Position numbers and translations under genes: made by a program. A stretch of DNA of 64,000 nt from Capra hircus (taxonomy: Eukaryota > Chordata > Mammalia > Artiodactyla > Bovidae). Of the stretch, positions 47,781-58,310 are shown piece by piece. The stretch's first letter is position 1; every line of letters starts with the position of its first letter. The stretch lies in the NCBI RefSeq assembly GCF_001704415.2, contig NC_030811.1, forward strand, positions 52,689,591-52,753,590, written 5' to 3'. The notes below the pieces were generated by a model, which was given only the letters and a program-made list of their open reading frames with translations, ran no database searches and had not been told where the DNA came from.

Positions 47781-47824
<44 letters not shown>
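47781..47824. repeat. (TG)22 microsatellite
   Basis: An uninterrupted TG run of 44 nt, likely length-polymorphic. Confidence 0.97.
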
Positions 47825-47826
<2 letters not shown>

Positions 47827-47869
47827 GGAAAGAGATACAGAAAATTTGGTACTGTGAATTTTTTTTTTA

Positions 47870-48078
47870 GGGATTTCTTGGTGGGTCAGTGGTAAAGAAT
47901 CTGCCTGCCAATACAGGAGACATAGCTTCAATCCCTGGATCAGGAAGATCTCCTATAGAAGGAAATGGCAACCCACTCCAGTATTCTTGCCTGGGAAATG
48001 CCATGGACAGAGGAACCTGGAAGGCTACAGTCCATGAGGCCACAAAAGAGTCAAACATGACAGTGAGTGAACAACAAT
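47870..48078 (+). repeat. Bov-tA SINE
   Basis: Sense: gggatttcttggtgggtcag to gccacaaaagagtcaaacat. More diverged than most copies here. Confidence 0.92.
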
Positions 48079-48079
48079 G

Positions 48080-49590
48080 AAGATTGTTTTAGCCTGAACT
48101 CCTGGACTACCAGAAATCACCTTTGTTTCTTCCTACATCTCACACTTAGAAAAATACTTTTGAGAACATCTGAAGAAAAACTAAAGGAAGTGTTTCTTCT
48201 GTAACAAATACCATGTCTACCCTGTGCAGGGTGCTCATACAATCATCCAGCCAGGCCAAGAATGGTTTCAGGAACTTCTGACATCTTTTGATTTGCTGGT
48301 CACTTGATGTATGGATCTCATAGTGATGGTAGCAATGGTGAGGACTCAGGCTGGTGGGATGGGGAAGGAAGATTATGAATGTATGGGCGTCATGAGCTTG
48401 TCCAAAGAAATAAATACAGAGGCAGTGGTCCTGCATCTCTCTTTGAGGCCCTTTGGTCTTGCATCTTCAAATCTAAAAGATAATGATCTAGCCTGTCTCC
48501 AGTTATTGGACAGCACGAAGTCCACGCTGCCTATAAAATGAGACCAAATCTCTAAATCACTGTTACCTGAAGCCAGGAGTCTGGCTCTTAAACAAAAGAG
48601 TGAAAAGAAAATCGATGAGTCTGAAACCTTAGCCTGTCTTCTTGGCTATCTGATCAGTTAAGATTCCCAGGAAAAAAAAAATGTAAAATGAAGGTAATTG
48701 ATGACAATTTTGTGCTTCATCTTTTTCTCAGAGATTGGCAGTGTTTTTAAAGTATGATCTTGGTTTATCCCATGATGGCCTCATAAAATGGTGTACAGAT
48801 TTCCACATGAGTTTCATTTGAACTTTAGTCTACACATCCAGCCTGCCTCTGAACAGCCACTGGAATCTTTTCGCTCTGAAGTAGTTTCTTGAAAACAGAA
48901 AAACTATTTTCAACCAAAGCTTTAATCATGCCATTTCCCTTTCAGACCAGTTGAACAGATAAATGCATACTCATGAATTAAAACTGGTATTTTTAGGAAG
49001 GGCAAAAAAAAAAAAAAAAAAGCCCAGATCTCCTCATTATGTGCTTCACTCTTTCCTTAGGGAAAAATATTTACTACTGTACAATCATTTTGATGATTAT
49101 AATTTTAAAATTTTTATGAGCTGTACATCACAGAACTGCTTTTTCACTGTATTGTTCATTGCTTAAAAAATGCACATGGCCTGATGTCTAAGGACCTTGC
49201 AAGCCCACCCGTGTGTATCTTACCTTCTTTCTTCAGTTGTCAGACTGGTTCTCCTCAGTGACTCACACACAGAGCCTCGATTACATACTTCTTCTCTCTT
49301 TTTTATCTGTAAGCCAAAATCCTACTGCCTATCCTTCAAATTCTACCTTTTCCCCTCACTTTCTGACTCTAGTCCATATTACTTTCTGAGCTCTTAGAGG
49401 AATTCATATCTCTAATCGTTTGCTTTTATATTTTGACCTTTAAAAATGTTTTCTGCTATTACAATTGCCTTTTCAAGGAGACATAAGCAGCTTAAGGTTA
49501 GAGCACTCTCCCAGTTAGTAATGCATTTACCTTCAAGTAAGAAAAACTAGGAAAAGAGGTTTATTGTTCTCATGGAACAAGAAACATTCA
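48080..49590. other. Unclassified sequence with A18 run
   Basis: A-run at about 49004-49021. No gene or repeat recognised. Confidence 0.5.
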
Positions 49591-49597
49591 ACCCCAA

Positions 49598-51372
49598 ATA
49601 GCCAAAGCAATCTTGAGAAAAAAAGAACAAAACTGGAAGTGTCATGTTCCCTGACTTCTGACTATACTACAAAGCTACAGTAATCAACACAGTATGATAC
49701 CAGCACAAAACAGACACAAATCGATGGAACAGAATAGAAAGCCCAGAAATAAAACCACACACCAAGATAAATTAATTTATGACAAAGGAAGCAAGAAATT
49801 ACAAGGAGAAAAGATAATTTCTTTAATATGTGATGCTGGGGAAACTGGACAGTTGCTTGTAAAAGAATAAGATCAGAACATCCTCTCACACCATATATAA
49901 AAATAAACTCAGCATGGATTAAAGACCTACATGTAGACCAAAGACAATAAAGCTCCTAGAAAAAAACAGGCAGACCAGTGTTTGTCATAAATCATAGCAA
50001 TATTTTCTGTATTTGTCTTCTAAAGCAAAGAAAATAAAAGCAAAAATAAATAAATTGGACTTAAATTTTAAAACTTTTACATAGCAAAAGAAACCATTGA
50101 CAAAACAAAAAAACAACCACTGAATGGGAGAAAGTTTTTGTAGGTGGTATGACAGATAAGGGATTAATACCCAAAATATATAAACAGGTCATGCAGCTCA
50201 GTATCAAAAACATAACTCAATTAAAAATAGGCAGAAGACCTATGTAGGTATTTTTTCCAAAGAAGATATGTAGATGTCCAACAAATGTATGAAAAAATGC
50301 TCAACATCACTTACCATCAAAATTAAAATGAAATATTACCTCACACCTGTCAGCATGGCTATCATCAAAAATCCACAAATAACAAATGTTGACAAGGACA
50401 TGGAAAAAAGGAAATCCTGTACATTGTTGGCAGAGATGTAAATTGTTGCAGCCAGTATGGAAAACAGTATGGAGGTTCCTCAAAAAACTAAAAACAGAAG
50501 TACCGTGATCCATTAATTGTACTCTTGAGTATATATCCAATGAAAACAAAAATACTAGTTCAAAAAGATACATGCAGCCCAATGTTTATAGCAGCATTAA
50601 TTACAATGGCTAAGATAGGGGAGCAACCTAAGTGTCCATCAACAGGTGAGTGGATGAAGAAGATGTGGTGTATATACAATTGAATACTACTCAGTCATAA
50701 AAAAAGAATGAAATTCTGTCATTTGCAGCAACCTGGATGGACCTAGAGAGTATTATGCCTAGTGAAATAAGTCAGAGAAAGGCAAACAACTGTCTGCTAT
50801 TATTTGTATGTAGAATATAAAAAATAAAACAAATGAATATGATAAGGCAGAAACAGACTCACAGATGTAGAGAACAAATTAGTGGTTACTGATGGGGAGA
50901 GGGAAGGAAGGAGGGGCGAAATAGGGGTAATGGATTAAGAGGCACAAACTACTACTATGTGTCAGTATAAAATAAATAAGCTATCAGGGTAGAGCTTCCC
51001 TGGTGACTCAGATGATCAAATACCTGCCTGCAATGCAGGAGGTCCGGGTTTGATCCCTGGGTTGGGAAGATCCCCTAGAGAAGGAAATGGCTACCCACTC
51101 CACTATTCTTGCCTGAAGAATCCCAGGGACAGAGGAGCCTGGCAGGTTGCAGTCCATAGAATCGCAGAGAGTCAGACATGACTGTGCAACTAACACTTTT
51201 AAGCTATAAGAGTATACTGCATAACACAGGGAATATAGCCAATATTTTATGATAACTTTAAATGGAGTATAATCTGTAAAAAGATTGAATCACTGTGTTG
51301 TTCACTTGAAACTAATAGAATATTTAAATCAACTATACTTCAATTTAAAATGTTTTAAATTAAATAACAACA
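49598..51372 (+). repeat. L1 ORF2 C-terminal part and 3' UTR, split by a SINE
   Basis: Sense old L1: agccaaagcaatcttgagaa and tactacaaagctacagtaat start the ORF2 region. Then come aactcagcatggattaaaga, cacctgtcagcatggctatc and agtgtccatcaacaggtgag, and the UTR through tttgttcacttgaaactaat-like sequence near 51300. Frames are broken throughout. A Bov-tA at 50992-51200 interrupts the UTR. Confidence 0.9.
50992..51200 (+). repeat. Bov-tA SINE inside L1, with 14-bp TSD
   Basis: Sense copy: gagcttccctggtgactcag to cagagagtcagacatgactg. TSD aagctatcagggta (50978-50991) and aagctataagagta (51201-51214), two mismatches; younger than the host L1. Confidence 0.95.
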
Positions 51373-51574
51373 AAAAAGAAACACTTAACATGTATTTAAA
51401 TCAATAGACCAATGTTGACAGATTCAGTCTTTCTTTGTCATCATGAACGAGTTATTAGAATGTTTGACTCAACTGACAAACTGCTGAAGCAGGAGATATT
51501 AGCCATTTTAAAACCATAAACTCCCAAACTTAGTCAACAATATTCTAACTTTATACTTCTGTGCACTCTTTGTG

Positions 51575-51737
51575 CCCTCTCCTAGACAATAAACTCCATG
51601 ATGACTGGAATAATGCCTGCCTGTTATATGTCTAATTATTTGTGAAATAAATAAACCACCATAGTCACCCAAAACTCTTGTACATAACACAATCTGGTAG
51701 CTTGTTCTACATGCTCTTTTCTGACTTTGAAAGTCTC
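51575..51737. repeat. Local direct duplication, copy 1
   Basis: Paired with 52991-53158. Shared blocks in order: ataaactccatg, taatgcctgcct, ttatttgtg, gtacataac/ctacataac, ctggtag, ttgaaagtctc. The left third resembles an L2-type 3' end, but the match continues past it. Confidence 0.75.
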
Positions 51738-52567
51738 TATCATCTATGTATATTTATTTTGGTTTGCTAATTTTAGGGTTGTTAATTTTTAGATCAACAG
51801 ATTTTAGTTTTCCACTTTACAAGATCTCTGTTGATTCTTTTATTCTTTCGTGCATGTGGTTTTCTGGGTCCAGTCACATTCCAGAAAGGCATGTGCAGTT
51901 AACATGGTACATCCCAAACTCTTGGCAGCCCACCTGAAAATTCTCAGTTGCTCTTAGGCCGTGCCATTATTGCATGTAGCTAAGACCCGTGTGCCAGACT
52001 TTCTGAAGAGATGAACAAAGTATATCCAGCCACTGGTCAACTGAGCATGCCAAAGGAATCAAACAAAATCAACAAATAGTTATTGAGCAACAAAAATGTA
52101 GGATTGCAGACTTGGATGAAACCTGAGAGATCATCTGTTCCAATTTCCTCTTTTCTAAAGAAAATTTTCTCTTTTCATATTTTATAAGCAAATGAATTCA
52201 CAAAATACCCTTCATTTAACAAGAGAGGAAAATGAAGAGCAAGATCACACAGATAGTGAGTGATCAGAAGCCATTTTTGTGCTTCTGGTTCATGCCCTAT
52301 ACTGTTTAGAAGGACCATTATGGGGCTCTCTGCTGGGGAGATAAAGGACGCAGAGGAGTAATAGTAACAGGCTTCATCTGTGGAATATGTTTAGAGCTTT
52401 TGCACATGTGACCATCACATTTGAAAGGATTGGCAAGGGTTTTTTTAGACCACATTACTTATGAACTTTTATCTTCTTCCTCTGGATTTGCATCTCCTGC
52501 ATTGCCTGATTCAGTGAGAGCCATACCATACACCTGGTCAGCTTCTTTCTGTGTGACTCTTCAGCTA
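51738..52567. other. Mostly unclassified sequence
   Basis: Possible unassigned old repeat at 52105-52265 (ctgagagatcatctgttcca). No gene. Confidence 0.4.
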
Positions 52568-52577
52568 TGATAAAATT

Positions 52578-52953
52578 CAGTTCAGTTCAGTTCAGTCACT
52601 CAGTCGTGTCCGACTCTTTGCGACCCCATGAATGGCAGCACGCCAGGCCTCCCTGTCCATCACCAACTCCCGGAGTTCACTCAGATTCATGTCCATCGAG
52701 TCAGTGATGCCATCTAGCCATCTCATCCTCGGTCGTCCCCTTCTCCTCCTGCCCCCAATCCCTCCCAGCATCAGAGTCTTTTCCAATGAGTCAACTCTTC
52801 GCATGAGCTGGCCAAAGTATTGGAGTTTCAGCTTTAGCATCATTCCTTCCAAAGAAATCCCAGGGCTGATCTTCAGAATGGACTGGTTGGATCTCCTTGC
52901 AGTCCAAGGGACTCTCAAGAGTCTTCTCCAACACCACAGTTCAAAAGCATCAT
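52578..52953 (-). mobile_element. BovB 3' tail with 10-bp TSD
   Basis: 5'-truncated antisense BovB, 376 bp, starting with cagttcagttcagttcagtc. TSD tgataaaatt at 52568-52577 and 52954-52963, perfect. The minus frame still reads the RT C-terminal tail (YFGQLMRRVDSLEKTLMLG). A young-looking copy. Confidence 0.95.
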
Positions 52954-52990
52954 TGATAAAATTATTTATATATAATTATTTATTTTAAGC

Positions 52991-53158
52991 CCCTTCTCCT
53001 AAATTATAAACTCCATGCGGACAGATATAATGCCTGCCTCCTATATCACCAGTTATTTGTGGAATGGATAAATCACCACGGTCATCTAAACCTCTTCTAC
53101 ATAACCTCCGGCCTGGTAGTTTGTATTCTATATAGTATTTACTGATTTTGAAAGTCTC
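52991..53158. repeat. Local direct duplication, copy 2
   Basis: The counterpart of 51575-51737, about 1.4 kb downstream in the same orientation. Identity is roughly 70-75% by eye. Confidence 0.75.
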
Positions 53159-53329
53159 ATGTTTGTTCTTTTGTCTTTATTCCTACCGTAATTGCCTTAG
53201 TTCAGCCCTTCATCACCGTCTCTAGTCTCCTAAGTGATCTCCCTTACCCAGCCTCCATGCTTTTCAGCTGAAGTTACTTTTCTCAGACACAAACTTGATC
53301 ACATGATACTTCTGAGTTTATAATATCAC

Positions 53330-53575
53330 AAGCTTCATGGTGTCCTGTGATTTTCATTCATTCATTCACCCTAGAAATGGTGTTTGAGAGGCTATCATTT
53401 TGTAGGCCCTGTATGAGAGGCTTTCTACATAGAGGTTAATATAATGGTTGTTCTCAAGGAGCTTGTGGACTACTGAAGATGACTGCTGATAAACAAATAT
53501 AAAACACTTAAATATCTAATCACCATTTGTGATGACAGTAAGTGCAAAGGAAACAACTAAGGTGATAAAAGGAGA
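53330..53575 (+). repeat. Probable old L2-like repeat
   Basis: A (TTCA)n start at 53347, then tgtaggccctgtatgagagg, tgttctcaaggagcttgtgg and gatgacagtaagtgcaaagg, the usual order of a common old mammalian repeat. Name uncertain. Confidence 0.45.
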
Positions 53576-53623
53576 CTAATAAGGAGACAAAGGACAAGGG
53601 AGAGAGAGAGACTTAGACAGATT

Positions 53624-53847
53624 GTGTGGGTGGCACTGGTGGTAAAGAACCCTCCTGCCAATGCAGGAGACATAAGAGATGTGGGTTCAATCCCTGGGTC
53701 TGGAAGATCCTCTGGAGGGAGGGCATGGCAACCCACTCCAGTGTTCTTGCCTGGAGAACCCCATGGACAGAGAAACCTGGCAGGCTATGGTCCATATCAT
53801 CACAAAGAGTCCGACATGACTGAAGGAACTTAGCATGCATGCGCTCA
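53624..53847 (+). repeat. Bov-tA-type SINE
   Basis: Sense: gtgggtggcactggtggtaa to agagtccgacatgactgaag. A few bases longer in the head (cataagagatgtgg) than the common form. Confidence 0.92.
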
Positions 53848-54214
53848 TGTAGGAAACACTTATCTGAAATGTGATGTTTCAGATGAGACCCTTGGGAATA
53901 GAAAGAGCTGTCCATGTGCAGACACAGAGAGAAAAGGATTTACACAAAAGGAACAGGGGATGAATGCCCTTTGGTGGAAAAGAACTTGCATTCTTCAGTC
54001 TGTGAATTGAAGGTGTCGCTATAGATACTGAATCCTTCTAGTTCTACAGTCAATCACTTAAGAGCTTATGTTTAAATGTAAAGTATTGGGTGATTTACAG
54101 TTTTTATTTTTTACTGTGCCACTGTGTTTTTCCAACAACACTTGGTAAATAGTTTGACCAAGGAAGACTAACAGATCCTAGGTCTGGAAATTAAGAATTC
54201 AGATAGCTCAGTGC
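53848..54214. other. Unclassified sequence
   Basis: Nothing recognised. Confidence 0.5.
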
Positions 54215-54227
54215 CTCAGACTCCATG

Positions 54228-54426
54228 TGTGTGTTTAGTTGCTCAATTGTGTCCAACTCTTTGTGACCCCATGGACTGTAGCCTGTCAGGCTCCTCTGTC
54301 CATGGGGATTCTCAAGGCAAGAACACTGGAGTGGGTTACCATGCCCTCCTGTAGCAGATAAACCCAGGAATGCAGGTATCCCGCATTGTAGGTGGATTCT
54401 TTACTGTCTGAGCCACCAGGGAAGCT
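54228..54426 (-). repeat. Bov-tA SINE with 13-bp TSD
   Basis: Antisense: tcaattgtgtccaactcttt to complemented head gccaccagggaag. TSD ctcagactccatg (54215-54227) and ctcagactgcatg (54427-54439), one mismatch. Confidence 0.94.
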
Positions 54427-54439
54427 CTCAGACTGCATG

Positions 54440-55124
54440 GTCTTATCCATGGTCTTATCCATTTACAGCCTGGCGCATTTTCTTTTGAAAATTACCATAC
54501 ATCTTTTGGAATCTTTCCTATTTGCTCCTTAGCCACAGGATTCCCTTCCCTTAGTATAAACATTGACTTAAGACATTTAATCAATGGCTTTGCTGTATTT
54601 TTCCAGTGTTTGTCAAATTTCTGAGCTTGTGTATTCTGATGTAAGGGTTTTTGTGCAGTATATCAGCAAAGAAACAGATGAAACACCTAGAGTATGTAAC
54701 AGTCCCTATAGCATTGGTCAACAAAATCTTGGTCCAGTCTTCATTTGACTTACTGTCTTCAATAAAGAGATCCAAAATACATGTATCATATACAACATAT
54801 ATCATATAACACATAAAGGCAAACTGCTTGCTAGCAGGATATACATGTTCTTTCTCTCTTAATCTTAAAAAGACTATTTCAATTCAATTGCTCCTATTAC
54901 GACTTATATCAATAATAATATACTTCACATAGCCTTTAAAAATTAATCCATTTTGTGTATGAGAAACTGAGACTGGTCACCTGCCAATGTTTTTTTTTTT
55001 TTTTTTCCCAATTCACATAGCAAATTACATAACCAAACATGGACATTTTGTCTCCTTTGAACATGAGGTTAGATGATAAGTAGGGAACACTTTATGTACG
55101 TCCCAAATTTCAGAGAGGTAAAAT
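54440..55124. other. Unclassified AT-rich sequence
   Basis: Contains a T-run at about 54990-55007. No gene or repeat recognised. Confidence 0.5.
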
Positions 55125-55130
55125 AAAATG

Positions 55131-55443
55131 ATCCAACCAGTCCATCCTAGGGGAGATCAGTCCTGGGTGTTCACTGGAAGGACTGATGTTGAAGCTGAAA
55201 CTCCAATACTTTGGCCACCTGATGCAAAGAGCTGACTCATTGGAAAAGACCCTGATGCTGGGAAAGATTGAGGGCAGGAGGAGAAGGGGACGACAGAGGA
55301 TGAGACGGTTGGATGGCATCACCGACTCAATGGACATGGGTTTGCGTGGACTCCAGGAGTTGGTGATGGACAGGGAGGCCTGGCATGCTTCGGTTCATGG
55401 GATCGCAAAGAGTCGGACACGACTGAGCGACTGAACTAAACTG
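55131..55443 (+). mobile_element. BovB 3' tail, sense
   Basis: 5'-truncated sense copy. It keeps an 82-codon stretch of the RT C-terminal tail (LQYFGHLMQRADSLEKTLML) and the 3' end gtcggacacgactgagcgac. Short direct repeats aaaatg at 55125-55130 and 55444-55449 abut both ends, a plausible short TSD. Confidence 0.93.
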
Positions 55444-55449
55444 AAAATG

Positions 55450-56601
55450 TCTACATTCTTTTCTTTTCATCCTGACTTGATATTGCATAAGAGGAAAATT
55501 ATCCCCTCTATTTATTTTTATAAGTATATACTTTTTGAAAAACTAATAATGGAGTATATTGGACTGAGAATGTGCAATGCCCACACCTAGCCCCGTAGCC
55601 TCCCTGCTCAACTGGAAGAATGCTTCATAGCATTTGCTTCTCTGGAACAGCTAATGACTCAGCATAATTATTTCAATCTCTCCTGACACTCAACTAGGAT
55701 CTGATAAGTTTCTTGGCCTAGTTTTATCTTTATTTGGCTTTGAGTATTTTCTAGAATAAGTTCAACATTCTAATGCAAGCATGAGTCTCAACCCCTTCTC
55801 AAATCAGAGTACAATAAAACAAAATTCCTTAAAATAAATATACTGCACTAAAACGTTAGCAGACACTTAGCTCTAGAAAAGGGAGTAAGCATTTCAGTAT
55901 GTTTAATTTTTATGTCACAAGAGATTTGAACTAAGAAACAGAAATATAGTTTTCTGTAGTATTTAGTAAGTTCTACCTCAACTGTATACTTTTTATGTCT
56001 GAAAAGTGAGCGATGAACATATATCTAACTTCAATGAAAGGAATCCATATTTCAGTTTTTAGTATGTGGGAAAATTCAAAGCAAAGTGTCCATCATTCCT
56101 TCTGTTGGTTTCTCACTGGAACTTGAATGATGCAACTGAGCATTAAACATGGACTCAAAGACCACACCAAACCTTATGTGAAGCTCACCCAGAGCGGATG
56201 AGAAGAGATCCTAATGTTCTGTCTTACCTGCAATGTAAGAGAACCCAGTTCTCCACCAAGTTTGAACTAGGATAGGCTAAAGTTAGTTGTAAAGGAGGTT
56301 TATTTGATACTTAAAAGCATTTCAACCCTGAGGCCAGCAGTGGTGCTGTGTAGTCAAAACAGATGCCTCTCAAGCCTTCCGGAGACTGCAGCAACTCACA
56401 ACTGGTCATACCTTCCATGTACTCACTGCTGTAAAAACTTGCCAGTGCACTCACATACACGTGTGCATGCACACACACACACACACACACAACAGCTGGG
56501 CGTAACAGAGAAGTATAATCCTCTGTATCCACTGCATACAGGATAACAATTGGCTGCACAGTCTCAGATCTGGTTAGAATTTGGTTGAAAATGCTAACCT
56601 T
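55450..56601. other. Unclassified sequence with (CA)11
   Basis: A CA microsatellite at 56470-56491. No gene or repeat recognised. Confidence 0.5.
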
Positions 56602-56612
56602 AGTGATTACCT

Positions 56613-56797
56613 GCTAAGAGTTGGGTACAACTGAGTGGCTTCACTTTCACTTTTCACTTTCATGCATTGGAGAAGGAAATGGCAACCCACTCCAGTGTTC
56701 TTGCCTGGAGAATCCCAGGGACGGCAGAGCCTGGTGGGCTGCCGTCTATGGGGTCGCACAGAGTTGGACACAACTGAAGCGACTTAGCAGCAGCAAC
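56613..56797 (+). repeat. Bov-A2-type SINE, partial, with 11-bp TSD
   Basis: Sense: ttcactttcatgcattggag to gaagcgacttagcagcagca. The first unit is missing. TSD agtgattacct at 56602-56612 and 56798-56808, perfect, so the short form was inserted as such. Confidence 0.94.
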
Positions 56798-56809
56798 AGT
56801 GATTACCTA

Positions 56810-58059
56810 CACTAGAGCATCAGAGGAAAATGAGCAGGAAACACTGTTCTGTTGGCTCAGCACCAAACCGTGAAGTTCTAGGTAGTAAATCAAGAGCCTG
56901 AACCACAGAGCCTAATTCTTCACCAAGCTACTCACACCAAGAAAAAATGTGATGAGCAACCTTCACTTAACTGATACTACTTAGACATTTTCCATTTTTA
57001 CGACATGAACTCAATGATAACACCTCTGGGGTAATTTGACAGTGATCACATACGGCCTAAAAGAATGCCAAAACTCTGTGTTGTTGGTAAACAGTTGATC
57101 AGATATCTTTCAAAGCAACAGCAACCATGCAGAAATAGCAATTTCAGCAACTACTGCCCCAAACTACACATACTTAGCTGTTCATTTCACCATTTGGGAA
57201 AAAAAATGCTTCTTTTATATTATTTCTGTCAACTAATTTCTTGTGACAAAATTAGGTTAAAAAATTTAGAGCATTTTAAAAGAAATTTACAGAGATCTTA
57301 GGAAGAACGGTGAAAGTAACTTTCATAAAGTGAGCTCTATAATTAAAAGGGATTACAGAATATGAGCTGGCCACATGCTGGAAGCAAATGAGTCTTGACA
57401 TTGGGAATGTGACAAGAGAGCATTTTAAAATTATATACCCCCTGTCAAGGCATGAAACTCATGTCTCCCCCTCTTCAAGCTGATAATTCCTACCCAGCTC
57501 CCCAGAGTGAGACCCCCACCCCTGGTGTACTGAGAGAAAATTATTTCCTCACCTTCAGTTCATTGGTCATTGTGGCAGCATGACCCTGAGAAGGAATTTT
57601 AATATCTAGTTCTGCTTTTCCTCAGGGCTTCATTGATAGTGCTTTAAAATCCATTCTGAAAAACATCTTACTGCTTTTTCCAATTCTAAATCATTGGCAC
57701 AGCTGGGGTTCCTTTCAGAACGTTAGTTTTCTCCAAATGATTGGTGAGTGTCATACCAAAAGACATCACCCAAAACTACTCCCTTCCCCTCAAGTCACAA
57801 GCCAAAATTTCTTTATTAGAGAAGGCACAGTCTGGCCTCTATGAATCCCTAGTGGAAACACGGTGTCCCTGGGGGCTAAGAACCTCAGGTCAATGTTAGT
57901 TAATACGCTGGCAGAGATTATTTGTCCCAGGCAACTCCCATACAACTCAGGACTTGACGGTTAGTAAGTTCTAAGGGAATAATCCAGAAGCTACCTTAGA
58001 AGGGTCATGACAATGAGCCCCCATCAGATGATAGCTGGAGGGACTGTTTTTGAGTTATG
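56810..58059. other. Unclassified sequence
   Basis: No gene or repeat recognised. Confidence 0.5.
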
Positions 58060-58278
58060 AAAGTTAGGGCTACATTTTCAAAGAGGAAACCATGGTCCAG
58101 TAAATATTGGACCCAGACAAGGGTGTTAGAAAGGTCATTGTTCAGATACAAAATCACTGGGATCAAAGAGTTTGGTGTTTTGCCAGAATCGAGGTAGCAA
58201 ATTGGTGATGAGCCAGAACAGCACCTCAGTCTCCTGACTTCCAGTCCATGCTCTTTCCATTCTGCAAGAAGGAACTTA
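58060..58278 (-). repeat. MIR-family SINE, degraded
   Basis: Antisense: gtctcctgacttccagtcca and tgctctttccattctgc at the right end fit the complemented MIR head. The left part is weak. Confidence 0.5.
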
Positions 58279-58310
58279 ACTTCAAGCATGGCACAGGCAG
58301 AGGAGTACAG

